Positions 39,499 to 48,191 of a stretch of 64,000 bases of DNA are shown here, one piece after another. Origin of the DNA: Gilliamella apis (lineage in GTDB: Bacteria; Pseudomonadota; Gammaproteobacteria; Enterobacterales; Orbaceae); assembly GCF_002142155.1 (NCBI RefSeq), contig NZ_NASD01000011.1, positions 25,117 to 89,116 of the forward strand. The letters run 5' to 3'. A program made the translations under genes and the position numbers. Positions within the stretch are counted from its first letter, which is position 1. Each line of letters opens with the position of its first letter. The notes below the pieces were generated by a model. That model was given only the letters and a program-made list of their open reading frames with translations. It ran no database searches and was not told the DNA's origin.

Positions 39499-40065
39499 TT
39501 TTTATCGTTAAAAATGATTTTGGTCGTTATTATTTAAGAGATTACATAACACTAATAACGACCATCCAAATAATCATATACTCGAAACTTCCGTAGTGCT
39601 ATTCAGTAAAAAGACTGGTAACGATTAGAGCAATTTTAATATAATAATAAAGTTATAGGTTGCGTTACCAAATTTAACCAATAATTTCAGGCTAAAAAAC
39701 CCCTTTCCTCAAATTTTTTGATTTATATTTTATAAATATTTAACTTATCTCGTGGTTTTAGATTTTTAAAAATAGTAGATAGAGCATCAGTCAAGATTGT
39801 CATTCAGAGTTAAAGTAAGTCATCTAATTGATAAAAACATTGATGCTATAAATGATTTAAAATGACTTTAATTTGATCATAGTTTGAAAATTTAATCATT
39901 ATTTTGAAATTTCTTTTTAAATTTTTGGTAAATGTTTTTTAGCTAATTTATTCATAGATTATTGATATAACAGCAATAGTTAACAATGACTGTTTTTTAC
40001 TGATAAGTTGGCGTAATTTGGTATTACAAAGTTATTTTACTTTTCAATTAATAGGAGAATCTAAT
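39499..40065. other. intergenic region between serA and dps
   Basis: A 12-bp inverted repeat TGGTCGTTATTA/TAATAACGACCA (39521-39564) with a 20-base gap follows serA and may end its transcript, although no T-run follows. A spaced pair GGTAACG/CGTTACC is at 39617-39669. A rearranged copy of the GAGGAAC motif is at 39694-39719 on the minus strand. The rest is AT-rich and should contain the dps promoter; I see no clean OxyR or IHF site. Confidence 0.5.
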
Positions 40066-40602
40066 ATGGCTAAAAGTACGACTTCGGCAAAAAAGCTACA
40101 ACAAGCAGCTATTTTGTTTCCAACTGATTTAGGTCAAAAGGCATCAAAAGATATTTCCGGTGCCATGAACTCTGTATTAGCAGATGTATTTGCGTTATAT
40201 TTAAAAACCAAAAACTTTCATTGGCATGTAAGTGGTCCTCATTTTCGTGATTATCATTTGATGTTAGATGATCATGGAGAAGAGTTATTTGCAATGACAG
40301 ATCCAATTGCTGAACGTGTCCGAAAATTAGGCGGTACAACTCTACGTTCAATTGGTCATATTTCAAAATTACAGAGTATCTCTGATAACGATGCTGATTT
40401 TGTTGAACCATCAGATATGATAGCTGAACTCTGCCAAGATAATATTAAACTTACTACTCGTATGCGTGTAGCCCATGATATTTGTGATAAATATAATGAC
40501 TCGGCAACAGCAAGTTTAATTGAAGAATGGATAGATCAAACTGAAAAACGCGCATGGTTCTTATTTGAAACAGGCCGTAAATTGGACTCTTCTGGTCACT
40601 AA
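40066..40602 (+). CDS. dps: Dps-family DNA-protecting ferritin-like protein
   Basis: Dps forms a 12-subunit shell that stores iron and shields DNA in stress. The 178 residues from ATG 40066 (AGGAGA seven to nine bases before) contain the ferroxidase-site signature KTKNFHWHVSGPHFRDYHLMLDDHGEELFAMTDPIAERV in four-helix-bundle context: the His of HWH and the Asp and Glu of LDDHGEE. The N-terminal tail is lysine-rich (KSTTSAKKLQQ), which can bind DNA. The longer in-frame start at 40018 lacks a ribosome-binding site. A terminator follows. Confidence 0.94.
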   Translation: MAKSTTSAKKLQQAAILFPTDLGQKASKDISGAMNSVLADVFALYLKTKNFHWHVSGPHFRDYHLMLDDHGEELFAMTDPIAERVRKLGGTTLRSIGHISKLQSISDNDADFVEPSDMIAELCQDNIKLTTRMRVAHDICDKYNDSATASLIEEWIDQTEKRAWFLFETGRKLDSSGH

Positions 40603-40633
40603 AATCTAGTGGCTATGAGTGATCATCCCGAAT

Positions 40634-40659
40634 AAGAGACACATATTGTGTCTCTTTAT
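40634..40659 (+). terminator. stem-loop after dps
   Basis: Arms AAGAGACACA (40634-40643) and TGTGTCTCTT (40647-40656) enclose TAT, followed by TAT. The stem is perfect over 10 bp. It separates dps from the FMN reductase gene. Confidence 0.65.
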
Positions 40660-40683
40660 CGTTTGAGTAAGGGAGAATTACAA

Positions 40684-41232
40684 ATGAGTAAAAAAATTGC
40701 TGTACTTGTGGGTAGCTTACGTAAAGATTCCTACAATTTAAAAGTCGCAAAAGTATTACAACAGATCGCTCCACAATCACTTTCTTTAAATATTATTGAA
40801 ATTGGCGATTTACCGTTTTATAACGAAGATATTGATGTAGATACGCCACCAAAATCTTATGAACGTTTTCGTCAACAAATTGCCAATTGTGATGGTGTTA
40901 TATTTGTGACACCAGAGTATAATCGAGGCTTGCCGGCAGTGATTAAAAATGCTTTAGATGTGGGTTCTCGCCCTTATGGTAAAAGTGTTTGGTCACAAAA
41001 ACCAGCTGCGGTAGTTTCGGTATCACAAGGTGCTATTGGTGGTTTCGGTGCCAATCACCAGTTGCGACAATCACTGGTCTTTCTTGATATGCCAACTTTA
41101 CAACAACCAGAAGCTTATATTGGTAATATTTACAGTGCTTTTGATGAAAATGGTAATATTAGTGAAAAAACTAAAGCATTTCTTTCATTGATCATTAATA
41201 GTTATGCTAATTGGGTTGAGAAACTAAGTTAA
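40684..41232 (+). CDS. NADPH-dependent FMN reductase (ChrR/YieF-like)
   Basis: A 182-residue flavodoxin-fold reductase. The N-terminal phosphate-binding loop is VLVGSLRKDSYN. The family signature VTPEYNRGLPAVIKNALDVGSRP is followed by SVSQGAIGGFGANHQLRQSLVFLDM. Members reduce quinones, chromate and other acceptors with NAD(P)H, and some supply reduced flavin; the physiological acceptor is not clear. AGGGAGA lies seven bases before ATG 40684, which I prefer to the upstream TTG. It follows dps, and a stress role would suit both, but a terminator separates them. Confidence 0.85.
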   Translation: MSKKIAVLVGSLRKDSYNLKVAKVLQQIAPQSLSLNIIEIGDLPFYNEDIDVDTPPKSYERFRQQIANCDGVIFVTPEYNRGLPAVIKNALDVGSRPYGKSVWSQKPAAVVSVSQGAIGGFGANHQLRQSLVFLDMPTLQQPEAYIGNIYSAFDENGNISEKTKAFLSLIINSYANWVEKLS

Positions 41233-41306
41233 TAATGATTTATTTTAATATCCACAGCCAATATAATGAGTTGTGGATATGATTAAAGTTATTTAAAACA
41301 AATTAA

Positions 41307-41981
41307 ATGAAAAATTTCCAACCTTGCAATGAACAAGAATTATTAAACCGAGCCAGACTCGCTGCAGGTTATAGTTTCGGTGAAATAGCTAACTATTTAA
41401 ATATTGCTATTCCAGCTAATCTTAATAAGCAAAAAGGTTGGGTAGGTAATTTAATTGAAACTTTTTTAGGCGCTAATGCGGGTAGTAAAGCCGAACGTGA
41501 TTTTGCTAATTTAGGTATCGAATTAAAAACCATTCCAGTTAATAAACAAGGTAAACCACTTGAAACCACTTTTGTCAGTGTCCTCCCTTTAATGGCTAAT
41601 CATGGTGTAATTTGGGAAACAAGCCATGTGAAATATAAACTAAGTAAAGTTCTGTGGATCCCTATTGAAGGAGAACGAAGTATACCCCTAGCCCAGAGAA
41701 AAGTTGGCCACCCCATATTATGGACACCAACTGAACAACAAGAGCAACAACTTAAACAAGATTGGCAAGAGTTGATGGATATGATTGTACTTGGTCAGGT
41801 TGAAAAGATTACTGCCCGTTATGGTACTTATTTACAGATCCGTCCTAAAGCTGCTAATGGAAAAGCTTTAACTGAAGCTATTGGTGAAAATGGCCAAATT
41901 ATATTAACACGTCCACGAGGGTTTTATTTAAAAAAATCATTTACATTACAAATTCTGCAAAATGCTAATTGTTATATTTAA
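41307..41981 (+). CDS. mutH: DNA mismatch repair endonuclease MutH
   Basis: MutH nicks the unmethylated strand at hemimethylated GATC when activated by MutS and MutL. The 224 residues (E. coli 229) contain [21 protein letters not shown], in which the Asp, Glu and Lys form the catalytic DEK triad, and [22 protein letters not shown] followed by [20 protein letters not shown] is near the end. Its presence implies Dam methylation in this organism. The gene stands between the FMN reductase and argA. Confidence 0.95.
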   Translation: MKNFQPCNEQELLNRARLAAGYSFGEIANYLNIAIPANLNKQKGWVGNLIETFLGANAGSKAERDFANLGIELKTIPVNKQGKPLETTFVSVLPLMANHGVIWETSHVKYKLSKVLWIPIEGERSIPLAQRKVGHPILWTPTEQQEQQLKQDWQELMDMIVLGQVEKITARYGTYLQIRPKAANGKALTEAIGENGQIILTRPRGFYLKKSFTLQILQNANCYI

Positions 41982-42160
41982 AGTGAGCCAACAATAGTAT
42001 TCATCCCCCTTTAATCTTGCTTATCTTTTCTATTTTCAAAATACTATTTCTTCCATAAACAATTTTTTATCTTCTGCATATAAACATATTGATAACTTAT
42101 TGATATAAGTATCTTTTACCTCAAATTAATAATTAGGCCATCTTATATTTAGTTAAAATA

Positions 42161-42192
42161 AAAAAGTCCAACTTGAATAAATTGGACTTTTT
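42161..42192. terminator. bidirectional terminator between mutH and argA
   Basis: Arms AAAAAGTCCAA (42161-42171) and TTGGACTTTTT (42182-42192) pair over 11 bp with a 10-base loop. A-run and T-run flank it, so it can stop both convergent transcripts. It lies closer to argA. Confidence 0.85.
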
Positions 42193-42205
42193 AAACTCGC
42201 TATAG

Positions 42206-43534
42206 TTAAACTAAATCAAACATTAAAATTTTCGAATTTCTTTGATAATTATAAAGTTGTTTCTTTTTAATAGGCAGGTCATCGACTTCAGCTGGATTAA
42301 AGCCTTTTTCACGAAACCAGTGAATACTACGAGTAGTCAACACAAAGATCTTTTCTAACCCCAAATTGTGAGCCGTTTCTGCAATTTTTTCTAATAATAG
42401 ATCACCGCGTAATGAGTTTCGGTATTGAGGATGAATCGCTACACAAGCCATTTCGCCCATTTTTTCTTCTAGATATGGATAAAGAGCTGCACAGCCAATC
42501 GTCATATTATCACGCTCAATAATGGTAAATTTGTCAATTTCAATTTCTAACTGTTCTCTTGAGCGTTTAACCAAAATACCTTGTTCTTCAAGTGGACGGA
42601 TTAATTCTAAAATACCACCGATATCATTTATCGTTGCAGTACGGACTTGTTCTGAATGTTCCATTGACACTTGAGTTCCAATACCATCACGAGAAAATAG
42701 TTCCTGCAGAATAGAACCATCCACTAGATAACTGACTAAATGGCTACGACGCACACCATTGCGACATGCTTTTGATGCAGCACGTAAAAAACGCGCTTCA
42801 CTAGATAAATGCTTACCACTTTGCTCTTTGTTATTAACGTAATTATCAGCATCAATCGGAAACAGATCGGTAATAACATGATTGTTTTCATCAAGCACGC
42901 CTTGCTCAGCACAAAAACTTATTAATTTATCAGCTTTAAGGCGAATAGCAACTTCAGCGGCAACATCTTCAGACGATAAGTTAAAACTTTCACCAGTAAC
43001 TGATACCCCTACAGGCCCTAATAATACAATTGATCCTCGGTTCAATTGTTCATCAATTGCCTCATTATTAATTCGCCGAATTTTCCCGGTGTGACAATAA
43101 TCCACTCCGTCATCAACACCTAATGGCTGTGCAATAACAAAATTACCGCTAACAACATTGATATGTGCACCTTGTAAAGGCGTATTATTTAAGCTCATTG
43201 ATAAACTTGCTGTTATATTGAGCTGTAATAATCCGGTTACCTGTTTAACAATGTCTAAAGTTGCTGCGTCAGTAATTCGAGTATTTTTATGATATCTAGG
43301 TTGGATATTATGACTTTTGAGTGATTCATCTATTTGGTTACGAGCACCATTCACAATAACCAATTTAATGCCTAAACTATGCAATAAACCAATGTCACTA
43401 ATAATACTTGCATAATTATGACTCTTTAGTACTGCACCTGTTAATAAAATAACGAAAGTTTTTCCTTGATGAGCATTAATATAAGGTACCGAATGCCTTA
43501 AACCATCAACCAATTCAGTTGTTCTTTCTTTCAT
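42206..43534 (-). CDS. argA: N-acetylglutamate synthase
   Basis: ArgA acetylates glutamate as the first arginine-specific step. The 442 residues (E. coli 443) have the amino acid kinase-like domain first ([25 protein letters not shown], and [25 protein letters not shown]). The GNAT acetyltransferase domain follows from about 295 ([44 protein letters not shown] with the acetyl-CoA loop). Arginine feedback through the kinase-like domain is known for the family. Tandem ARG boxes immediately upstream indicate ArgR repression. Confidence 0.96.
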   Translation of the reverse strand: MKERTTELVDGLRHSVPYINAHQGKTFVILLTGAVLKSHNYASIISDIGLLHSLGIKLVIVNGARNQIDESLKSHNIQPRYHKNTRITDAATLDIVKQVTGLLQLNITASLSMSLNNTPLQGAHINVVSGNFVIAQPLGVDDGVDYCHTGKIRRINNEAIDEQLNRGSIVLLGPVGVSVTGESFNLSSEDVAAEVAIRLKADKLISFCAEQGVLDENNHVITDLFPIDADNYVNNKEQSGKHLSSEARFLRAASKACRNGVRRSHLVSYLVDGSILQELFSRDGIGTQVSMEHSEQVRTATINDIGGILELIRPLEEQGILVKRSREQLEIEIDKFTIIERDNMTIGCAALYPYLEEKMGEMACVAIHPQYRNSLRGDLLLEKIAETAHNLGLEKIFVLTTRSIHWFREKGFNPAEVDDLPIKKKQLYNYQRNSKILMFDLV

Positions 43535-43548
43535 CTTATCACCGCCAA

Positions 43549-43566
43549 AATGAATATTTATTCATA
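43549..43566 (-). promoter_or_regulatory. ARG box 1 upstream of argA (perfect)
   Basis: AATGAATATTTATTCATA fits the ArgR consensus TGAAT-N4-ATTCA with A/T at the centre. It lies 15 bases upstream of the argA start. Three bases separate it from a second, weaker box, the normal spacing for one ArgR hexamer. Confidence 0.85.
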
Positions 43567-43569
43567 TTT

Positions 43570-43587
43570 TTTGTATTTTTATTTATT
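43570..43587 (-). promoter_or_regulatory. ARG box 2 upstream of argA (weaker)
   Basis: TGTAT-TTTT-ATTTA matches the ARG box at eight of ten half-site positions on the plus-strand reading. It sits exactly three bases from box 1. A candidate promoter TTGAAC-18-TATTAA (43594-43623) lies just upstream, so bound ArgR would block early transcription. Confidence 0.65.
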
Positions 43588-43717
43588 TTTTAGTTAATAG
43601 CAAGTCTTTTTTGATAAGTTCAACAAGCTAAAGTTCTATACTGACGAAGGGAAAAACTTTTGTTAAATTCGCTAGGAAATGACAAAACATTAATTTATTA
43701 ACGATGCTTATAGACAA

Positions 43718-43738
43718 GAGCCGTCATTAAGACGGCTC
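43718..43738 (-). terminator. stem-loop after the YdiN-like gene
   Basis: Arms GAGCCGTC and GACGGCTC enclose ATTAA. The stem is GC-rich for this genome and lies 34 bases past the stop of the MFS gene, but only a weak T-run follows. Confidence 0.5.
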
Positions 43739-43771
43739 AGTAATCATTTTAGTTATTCGAGTGATTCACAT

Positions 43772-44974
43772 TTAAATCTTCTTCATATCAATAACTTTAA
43801 CAAATCTGCAGTAAACAATCAGTCCTAGTAGGGTACTCATTACGGCCATTATCAAATCAGCTAAGATAGCATAACTAACATTAATTTTGGCCAATTCAGG
43901 GATAACTCTCGGGATAATAAAGAAAGACAGGCCACTTAAAGTATACATACAACCCACAGCAAGTCCTTTACGTGTTGGAAACATTTGTTGCATCACAACT
44001 AAGGTTAATTGTAAAACACCTCCAGCAGCAAAAAATCCCATCCCGATTGCGGTGACCAAACACATTAATGGCGATAGGTCAAAGTAAAATAATAATAAAA
44101 CCAATGATGACATTGCAGGTAAGATAAAAATACAATAAATTGGTTTCAAGAATTTTTTCACTATAAAAGCAGTGATAAAGACAGAAACGATTGAAGCAAA
44201 ACTATAAAAGCTAATAAGCTGTTTAGCTTCAATTAATGGCATATTAACCGCTTTAATTGCAATCGCAGGTAGCCATTGCCAAATAATCACAAAGGTTGCG
44301 GTGGTTGTGAATCCCATAATTATCAATAAAATGCCTTCAAAAGCAAAATTTGGTTTACGAATAAAGTAATCATCAGAACCTTGATTACCTTTAATTCTGG
44401 TATCTTTAGGTGGAAATCTTTTTGGTAGCAAATTGATTGCATTAATAATTAGATAGGCAGTAAAACCAAAAAATGCCCATCCATACCAGATATCGTATTT
44501 ATAAAATAATCCAACAATTAGTGGCAGAATAAAACTTCCCATTGAGATAAAGGCTTTAATCAAAACACTTGCCGAACCAGATGAGCGAGGAAAACATTCA
44601 GTTAATGCAGGCATAGACCCTGTATCTAAGAAAGAGTTACCTATACCGATGGCAATAGCTAAACAAAACGCAATATCTATATCATGACAAAATGGCATAC
44701 TGACGAAAAAGATAATATAACAAGCCATACCTAAATAGATAAATAATTTTCGTCCAAATTTATCAGATAGCATTCCGCCGACAAACATTAATAAAATTTT
44801 TCCAATACCGATTCCTGATGCAACATAACCAAGACCGACATCTACATCGGTATTAAGCTGTTTTGAAATGCCTTCTGCGAACTGCATAATAACAATTAAA
44901 GCAATACTTTGTATTATGTAATTAGCATATATAGAGCCAGCAATCCCATAAGAATTGACTCTTTGATTATCCAT
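43772..44974 (-). CDS. MFS transporter similar to YdiN/YdiM
   Basis: A 400-residue inner-membrane carrier with 12 helices. The MFS loop GGMLSDKFGRKLFIYLGM after helix 2 is clear. The segment GIGNSFLDTGSMPALTECFPRSSGSASVLIKAFISMGSFILPL matches in pattern the E. coli proteins YdiN and YdiM, and the C-terminal half (IGMGFFAAGGVLQLTLVVMQQMFPTRKGLAVG) does so too. Those genes adjoin ydiB-aroD in E. coli and are suspected aromatic-precursor carriers. Here the same strand continues with aroL, a YdiL-like gene and aroE, which supports a shikimate or quinate link by context only. Confidence 0.75.
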   Translation of the reverse strand: MDNQRVNSYGIAGSIYANYIIQSIALIVIMQFAEGISKQLNTDVDVGLGYVASGIGIGKILLMFVGGMLSDKFGRKLFIYLGMACYIIFFVSMPFCHDIDIAFCLAIAIGIGNSFLDTGSMPALTECFPRSSGSASVLIKAFISMGSFILPLIVGLFYKYDIWYGWAFFGFTAYLIINAINLLPKRFPPKDTRIKGNQGSDDYFIRKPNFAFEGILLIIMGFTTTATFVIIWQWLPAIAIKAVNMPLIEAKQLISFYSFASIVSVFITAFIVKKFLKPIYCIFILPAMSSLVLLLFYFDLSPLMCLVTAIGMGFFAAGGVLQLTLVVMQQMFPTRKGLAVGCMYTLSGLSFFIIPRVIPELAKINVSYAILADLIMAVMSTLLGLIVYCRFVKVIDMKKI

Positions 44975-45222
44975 GTGTAAAACTCCAATATTAACTTAAC
45001 TAATTTAAGCGACTAAAAAAACGCAATCGCAATTAATATACAAGTGTTGACTACTATCTGAAAGTAATATGTATCAATTATTTACTGTTAATAGACTATT
45101 TATTTGCTGTAATTCGTGAATATTCACAATTAATAAATTTATGATGTATAGATTGTTTAAATTACAAATTGATGTACTAACATTATCCCGAAACAAATAA
45201 TTTTTATTTAAAAAATGGTAAT

Positions 45223-45738
45223 TTAATTAGTTTGCAGTTTTTCCAATATTTCAGTAAGAATTAAATTCTCATCTTGGTCAACATTAACAACATGATGAGC
45301 GGCATCATGGTATAAAGGTAAACGTTCAGCAAGCACTTTTTCCATCTCATCGGATATCGACATACCCGTTAATGATGGTCGCTGGGCAACATTTGGATCT
45401 TTCATCAAACGTGCCGCTAATGTCGCTGCAGGAGCTGAGAGAAAAATAACTGTGCCATGCTGTTTCATAAACTGACGATTTTGCTCAGCTAGTACCATGC
45501 CACCACCAGTTGCAATAACTCTATTGGGTTTAGCTGTCTCAATAAGCACTTGGCTTTCTCTAGCTCGAAACCCTTCCCATCCCTCTTTTTCGACAATTTC
45601 TGCTACAGTTTTTTGCGTTGTTTCGAGTAGATGACAATCTGTATCAATAAAAGAAAAGGATAACTTATTGGCTAACATTTTACCCATTGTTGTTTTGCCA
45701 GCGGCTCTTGCGCCAACTAAAAAAATTGTTTTCTTCAT
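45223..45738 (-). CDS. aroL: shikimate kinase, AroL-like
   Basis: Shikimate kinase phosphorylates shikimate at the 3-hydroxyl. The 171 residues show Walker A LVGARAAGKTT, the shikimate-binding Asp in FIDTDCHLLE, the Arg in GWEGFRARESQ, the GGG loop in VIATGGGMVL, and the lid RPSLTGMSISDEMEKVLAER. VAEIVEKEGWEGFRARE is closer to E. coli AroL than to AroK. The 200-base upstream region holds a possible TyrR box. Neighbours on both sides are also shikimate related. Confidence 0.9.
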   Translation of the reverse strand: MKKTIFLVGARAAGKTTMGKMLANKLSFSFIDTDCHLLETTQKTVAEIVEKEGWEGFRARESQVLIETAKPNRVIATGGGMVLAEQNRQFMKQHGTVIFLSAPAATLAARLMKDPNVAQRPSLTGMSISDEMEKVLAERLPLYHDAAHHVVNVDQDENLILTEILEKLQTN

Positions 45739-45804
45739 TGTGGGGCCTTTTAAATATACAGATCTGGAAATAAGTTATCTATGCTAGAGACTCATTTAAC
45801 TTTT

Positions 45805-45822
45805 TGCAACATTTTTTTACAG
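45805..45822 (-). promoter_or_regulatory. possible TyrR box upstream of aroL
   Basis: Plus-strand TGCAAC-N6-TTTACA keeps the invariant G and C spaced by 14 bases, as in TGTAAA-N6-TTTACA, and one half-site is perfect. On the minus strand it overlaps a TTGCAA that could be the -35 element, with TAGCAT 17 bases on. E. coli aroL is TyrR-regulated. Weak evidence alone. Confidence 0.3.
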
Positions 45823-45938
45823 TCTAATTCGATATCAACATAACAATATGATTTAAATAAACATAAATAAAAAAATAACTGTAAATAATTTATTACACAT
45901 TCGATTTTAATCATAGACTATTGTGTCAAACATAGTCA

Positions 45939-46292
45939 TTAACACAATTTTTCTAATCCTCTAAAATAAAGTTCAGTGGCAATTGATTGATGTAATCGCC
46001 ATTGCAGCACATCTAAGTCTGGGTTAACTTTTTTGAATTCTGGATAAGTCATAAAATAACGAATGGTATTACTACCTACACGGTCATTAATGCTATTTAT
46101 AATCAATTTTATTTTCTCGTTGCGAAAAGCTTTTAATTCTTTCATCGCTATTGCCACATTTTCAGGAATAGGTAATGAACCGTTTTCCCACTTACGCCAT
46201 GTTTCGACATCAGTTTTACCAATATATTCACTTGCTTCTGACACTTTTAACATTAAAAAACGGCGATACGCTTGTAATTCTAAATTAGTCAT
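45939..46292 (-). CDS. ydiL: YdiL-like protein (DUF1870), HTH-type
   Basis: A 117-residue protein matching E. coli YdiL (118) over its whole length: ELQAYRRFLMLKVSEASEYIG, WRKWENGSLPIPENV, NSINDRVGSNTIRYF and ATELYFRGLEKLC at the end. The middle has the look of an XRE-like helix-turn-helix (DVETWRKWENG), so DNA binding is likely, but the role is unknown. The E. coli gene lies near ydiM-ydiN-ydiB-aroD. GGAGT lies before the ATG. The motif AAACATAGT occurs on both sides of this gene and might be an operator. Confidence 0.8.
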   Translation of the reverse strand: MTNLELQAYRRFLMLKVSEASEYIGKTDVETWRKWENGSLPIPENVAIAMKELKAFRNEKIKLIINSINDRVGSNTIRYFMTYPEFKKVNPDLDVLQWRLHQSIATELYFRGLEKLC

Positions 46293-46394
46293 AACTACTC
46301 CTTTTTAATCAATTTTAAATTTACTAAACATAGTTACTTTATTGATTTAATAAATATTTAAAATGATGATTAAATACCTAAAACCTTAAAATAT

Positions 46395-46415
46395 CGCTCC
46401 CATAAAATGAGAGCG
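46395..46415 (-). terminator. stem-loop after aroE
   Basis: Minus-strand arms CGCTCTCAT and ATGGGAGCG pair with one mismatch around TTT, followed by ATATTTT. It begins 16 bases past the aroE stop. Confidence 0.6.
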
Positions 46416-46430
46416 AGGCTATTTATAATT

Positions 46431-47261
46431 TTATTTTCCTGTTAAGGCATCAATTACAGCTTGTTTTGCTTTTTCAGAAAGATCTTTACCGGTCCAAATT
46501 TTAAATTGGGCATTTGCTTGACCAATAAACATTTCTCGACCAGAAATCGATTCCCATCCCGCTTTTTCTGCTTCTTGTCTAAATTTGGTATTGTATGGTG
46601 TATATACAATATCGTATGCAATCCCTTTACCTTTAAACCAAGCTTGTTCGTAAGGTGTCTGCTCTTCAAATTTGCCTTGCATACCTAATGGAGTAGAATT
46701 GATAATAATTTGCGCTTCTACTTTATCTCTATCTTCCCATGCAATCGTTTTAAGATTAAATTCTTTAGCTAGTGCCTCTGGAAGATCAGTAACAATATCC
46801 GTTACCGTAATGTCGTGATAACCAAGGTCTTGTAAACCAACAACCGCAGCCCTAGCCGCACCACCAGCGCCAAGTAGTAAAACCTTCTTATACTCAGCAG
46901 GTAGTTTTTTTTGTGCTAATGGTTGCATAAAACCAATAATATCAGTGTTATCACCACAAAGTTTGTCACCATCCCAATAAACTAAGTTAGCTGCTCCCGC
47001 TTTTTTGACGTGTTCGGTAACTTCATCTAAATAAGGGATAATAGTTTGCTTATGTGGAATAGTGACACATAAACCACGAATATTAAGTAATCTTACTGAT
47101 TTAAATAAAGTAGCAATATCTTCGGGTGGCGTAGGAAATGGCACCAATACAGCAGGAATACCATAATCTTGAAATGACGTTGTATGAATAAGTGGGCTCA
47201 TACTATGCCCTAGTGGATAACCGATAATGCCATAGATACTGTATGGCGTGAACTGACTCAT
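46431..47261 (-). CDS. aroE: shikimate dehydrogenase family protein
   Basis: The enzyme reduces 3-dehydroshikimate to shikimate with NADPH. Of 276 residues, the N-terminal part has YGIIGYPLGHSMSPLIHT (shikimate-binding Ser pair) and VTIPHKQTIIPYL with the catalytic Lys; GDNTDIIGF supplies the catalytic Asp. The Rossmann loop is LLGAGGAARAAVVGL. The tail QANAQFKIWTGKDL is typical. It differs enough from E. coli AroE that it could be a second, YdiB-like copy. Its place upstream of YdiL-like, aroL and YdiN-like genes suits either a biosynthetic or a quinate/shikimate-use role. Confidence 0.85.
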   Translation of the reverse strand: MSQFTPYSIYGIIGYPLGHSMSPLIHTTSFQDYGIPAVLVPFPTPPEDIATLFKSVRLLNIRGLCVTIPHKQTIIPYLDEVTEHVKKAGAANLVYWDGDKLCGDNTDIIGFMQPLAQKKLPAEYKKVLLLGAGGAARAAVVGLQDLGYHDITVTDIVTDLPEALAKEFNLKTIAWEDRDKVEAQIIINSTPLGMQGKFEEQTPYEQAWFKGKGIAYDIVYTPYNTKFRQEAEKAGWESISGREMFIGQANAQFKIWTGKDLSEKAKQAVIDALTGK

Positions 47262-47469
47262 ACTATCTCCTTGAAAGTAAGAAAATTAGGCCTAACAGAT
47301 AATATCTGAATTCAATAGTATTAAAACATATTTGTTATAAAATTAAATAGTTTTATATTGAACAACACAACATGAACTACGATATAATAGTTTTGCTAAA
47401 AATAACAACTCTCGGTATATTTATTTTTTTCAATTAGAAACTTATTTTTGTGCATAAATAAGATAATGC

Positions 47470-47498
47470 TTGAGAATTTACCTGTAAAAGCGTATACT
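47470..47498 (+). promoter_or_regulatory. sigma-70 promoter of rpmB-rpmG
   Basis: TTGAGA at 47470-47475 and TATACT at 47493-47498 are separated by exactly 17 bases. Both hexamers are near consensus. It predicts a start near 47505 and a leader of about 138 bases. Confidence 0.7.
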
Positions 47499-47504
47499 TC
47501 GCTA

Positions 47505-47642
47505 CCTCATTATTATGGGTGTAGTGTGAGAGGTGAGACTGCTTCTCAAAAGAACTGCAGCGAACTAAAAGCCTGACGAGGTTAATTCCATTAACATATT
47601 ACGCCCTAGGCTTAAGCATAGAAATTTTGGAGAATTATTGAC
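47505..47642 (+). promoter_or_regulatory. long 5' leader of rpmB
   Basis: The leader is less AT-rich than other spacers in the window and shows pairing: TGAGA/TCTCA near 47527-47550 and GCCT near 47572 with AGGC near 47608. Ribosomal-protein operons are often controlled by a protein binding such a leader. No known riboswitch motif is apparent. The ribosome-binding site TTGGAGA lies near its end. Confidence 0.45.
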
Positions 47643-47879
47643 ATGTCACGAGTATGCCAAGTAACAGGAAAAGGTCCTTTAGTGGGAAATAATCGTTCTC
47701 ATGCGATGAATGCTACTAAACGTCGTTTTCTACCAAACCTTCAAACTCACCGTTTCTGGATTGAGAGTGAAAAACGTTTTGTAAAATTGCGTGTATCAGC
47801 TAAAGGTATGCGTACTATCGATAAAAAGGGTATTGATGCAGTTTTAGCTGAACTTCGTGCCCGTGGTGAAAAGTACTAA
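47643..47879 (+). CDS. rpmB: 50S ribosomal protein L28
   Basis: A 78-residue ribosomal protein, the same length as E. coli L28. It begins [20 protein letters not shown] and contains [27 protein letters not shown], the RNA-binding core, and ends [15 protein letters not shown] precedes the ATG. rpmG follows 15 bases later and a strong terminator closes the pair. The radC-like gene that often lies upstream in relatives is absent. Confidence 0.98.
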   Translation: MSRVCQVTGKGPLVGNNRSHAMNATKRRFLPNLQTHRFWIESEKRFVKLRVSAKGMRTIDKKGIDAVLAELRARGEKY

Positions 47880-47894
47880 TAAGGAAACCATATC

Positions 47895-48062
47895 ATGGCT
47901 AAAGGTGTACGTGAAAAAATTAGATTAGTTTCTTCTGCTGGTACCGGTCATTTTTATACCACTAGCAAAAACAAAAGAACCATGCCTGAAAAAATGGAGA
48001 TCAAAAAATATGATCCTGTTGTTCGTCAGCATGTTGTTTACAAAGAAGCTAAAATTAAATAG
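47895..48062 (+). CDS. rpmG: 50S ribosomal protein L33
   Basis: This 55-residue gene begins [21 protein letters not shown] and continues [20 protein letters not shown], then [14 protein letters not shown] and TAG. It is the zinc-independent form of L33: the paired cysteines of the zinc form are absent. AAGGAAA lies nine bases before the ATG. It is cotranscribed with rpmB. Confidence 0.97.
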   Translation: MAKGVREKIRLVSSAGTGHFYTTSKNKRTMPEKMEIKKYDPVVRQHVVYKEAKIK

Positions 48063-48075
48063 TTTTATCTAGAAA

Positions 48076-48107
48076 TAAAAAACCCAGCTTAAGCTGGGTT
48101 TTTTTAT
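48076..48107 (+). terminator. terminator of rpmB-rpmG
   Basis: Arms AACCCAGCTT and AAGCTGGGTT (48081-48100) form a 20-base perfect palindrome flanked by A-run and T-run. It begins 14 bases after rpmG. Confidence 0.9.
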
Positions 48108-48152
48108 GTTTTCAATAATCACATCATAAAATTTATTAAATTAGATGCATAA

Positions 48153-48181
48153 AAAAAGCTTCAGTTACCTGAAGCTTTTTA
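48153..48181 (-). terminator. terminator-like stem after the gltP remnant
   Basis: Arms AAAAAGCTTCAG and CTGAAGCTTTTT pair perfectly over 12 bp with loop TTAC. It lies 12 bases past the stop of the decayed gltP copy and can act in both directions. The intact gltP has a different terminator. Confidence 0.75.
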
Positions 48182-48191
48182 GAGTAAATTT

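Noticed and set aside
39954..39990. OxyR-like ATAG repeats before dps
   Set aside because: ATAG words at 39954 and 39976 are 22 bases apart, not in the ten-base phase of an OxyR site, and the intervening CTAT words are missing.
46454..46688. Overlapping frames on both strands within the 3' end of aroE
   Set aside because: Lysine-rich or phenylalanine-rich translations with no ribosome-binding site, inside a conserved enzyme gene.
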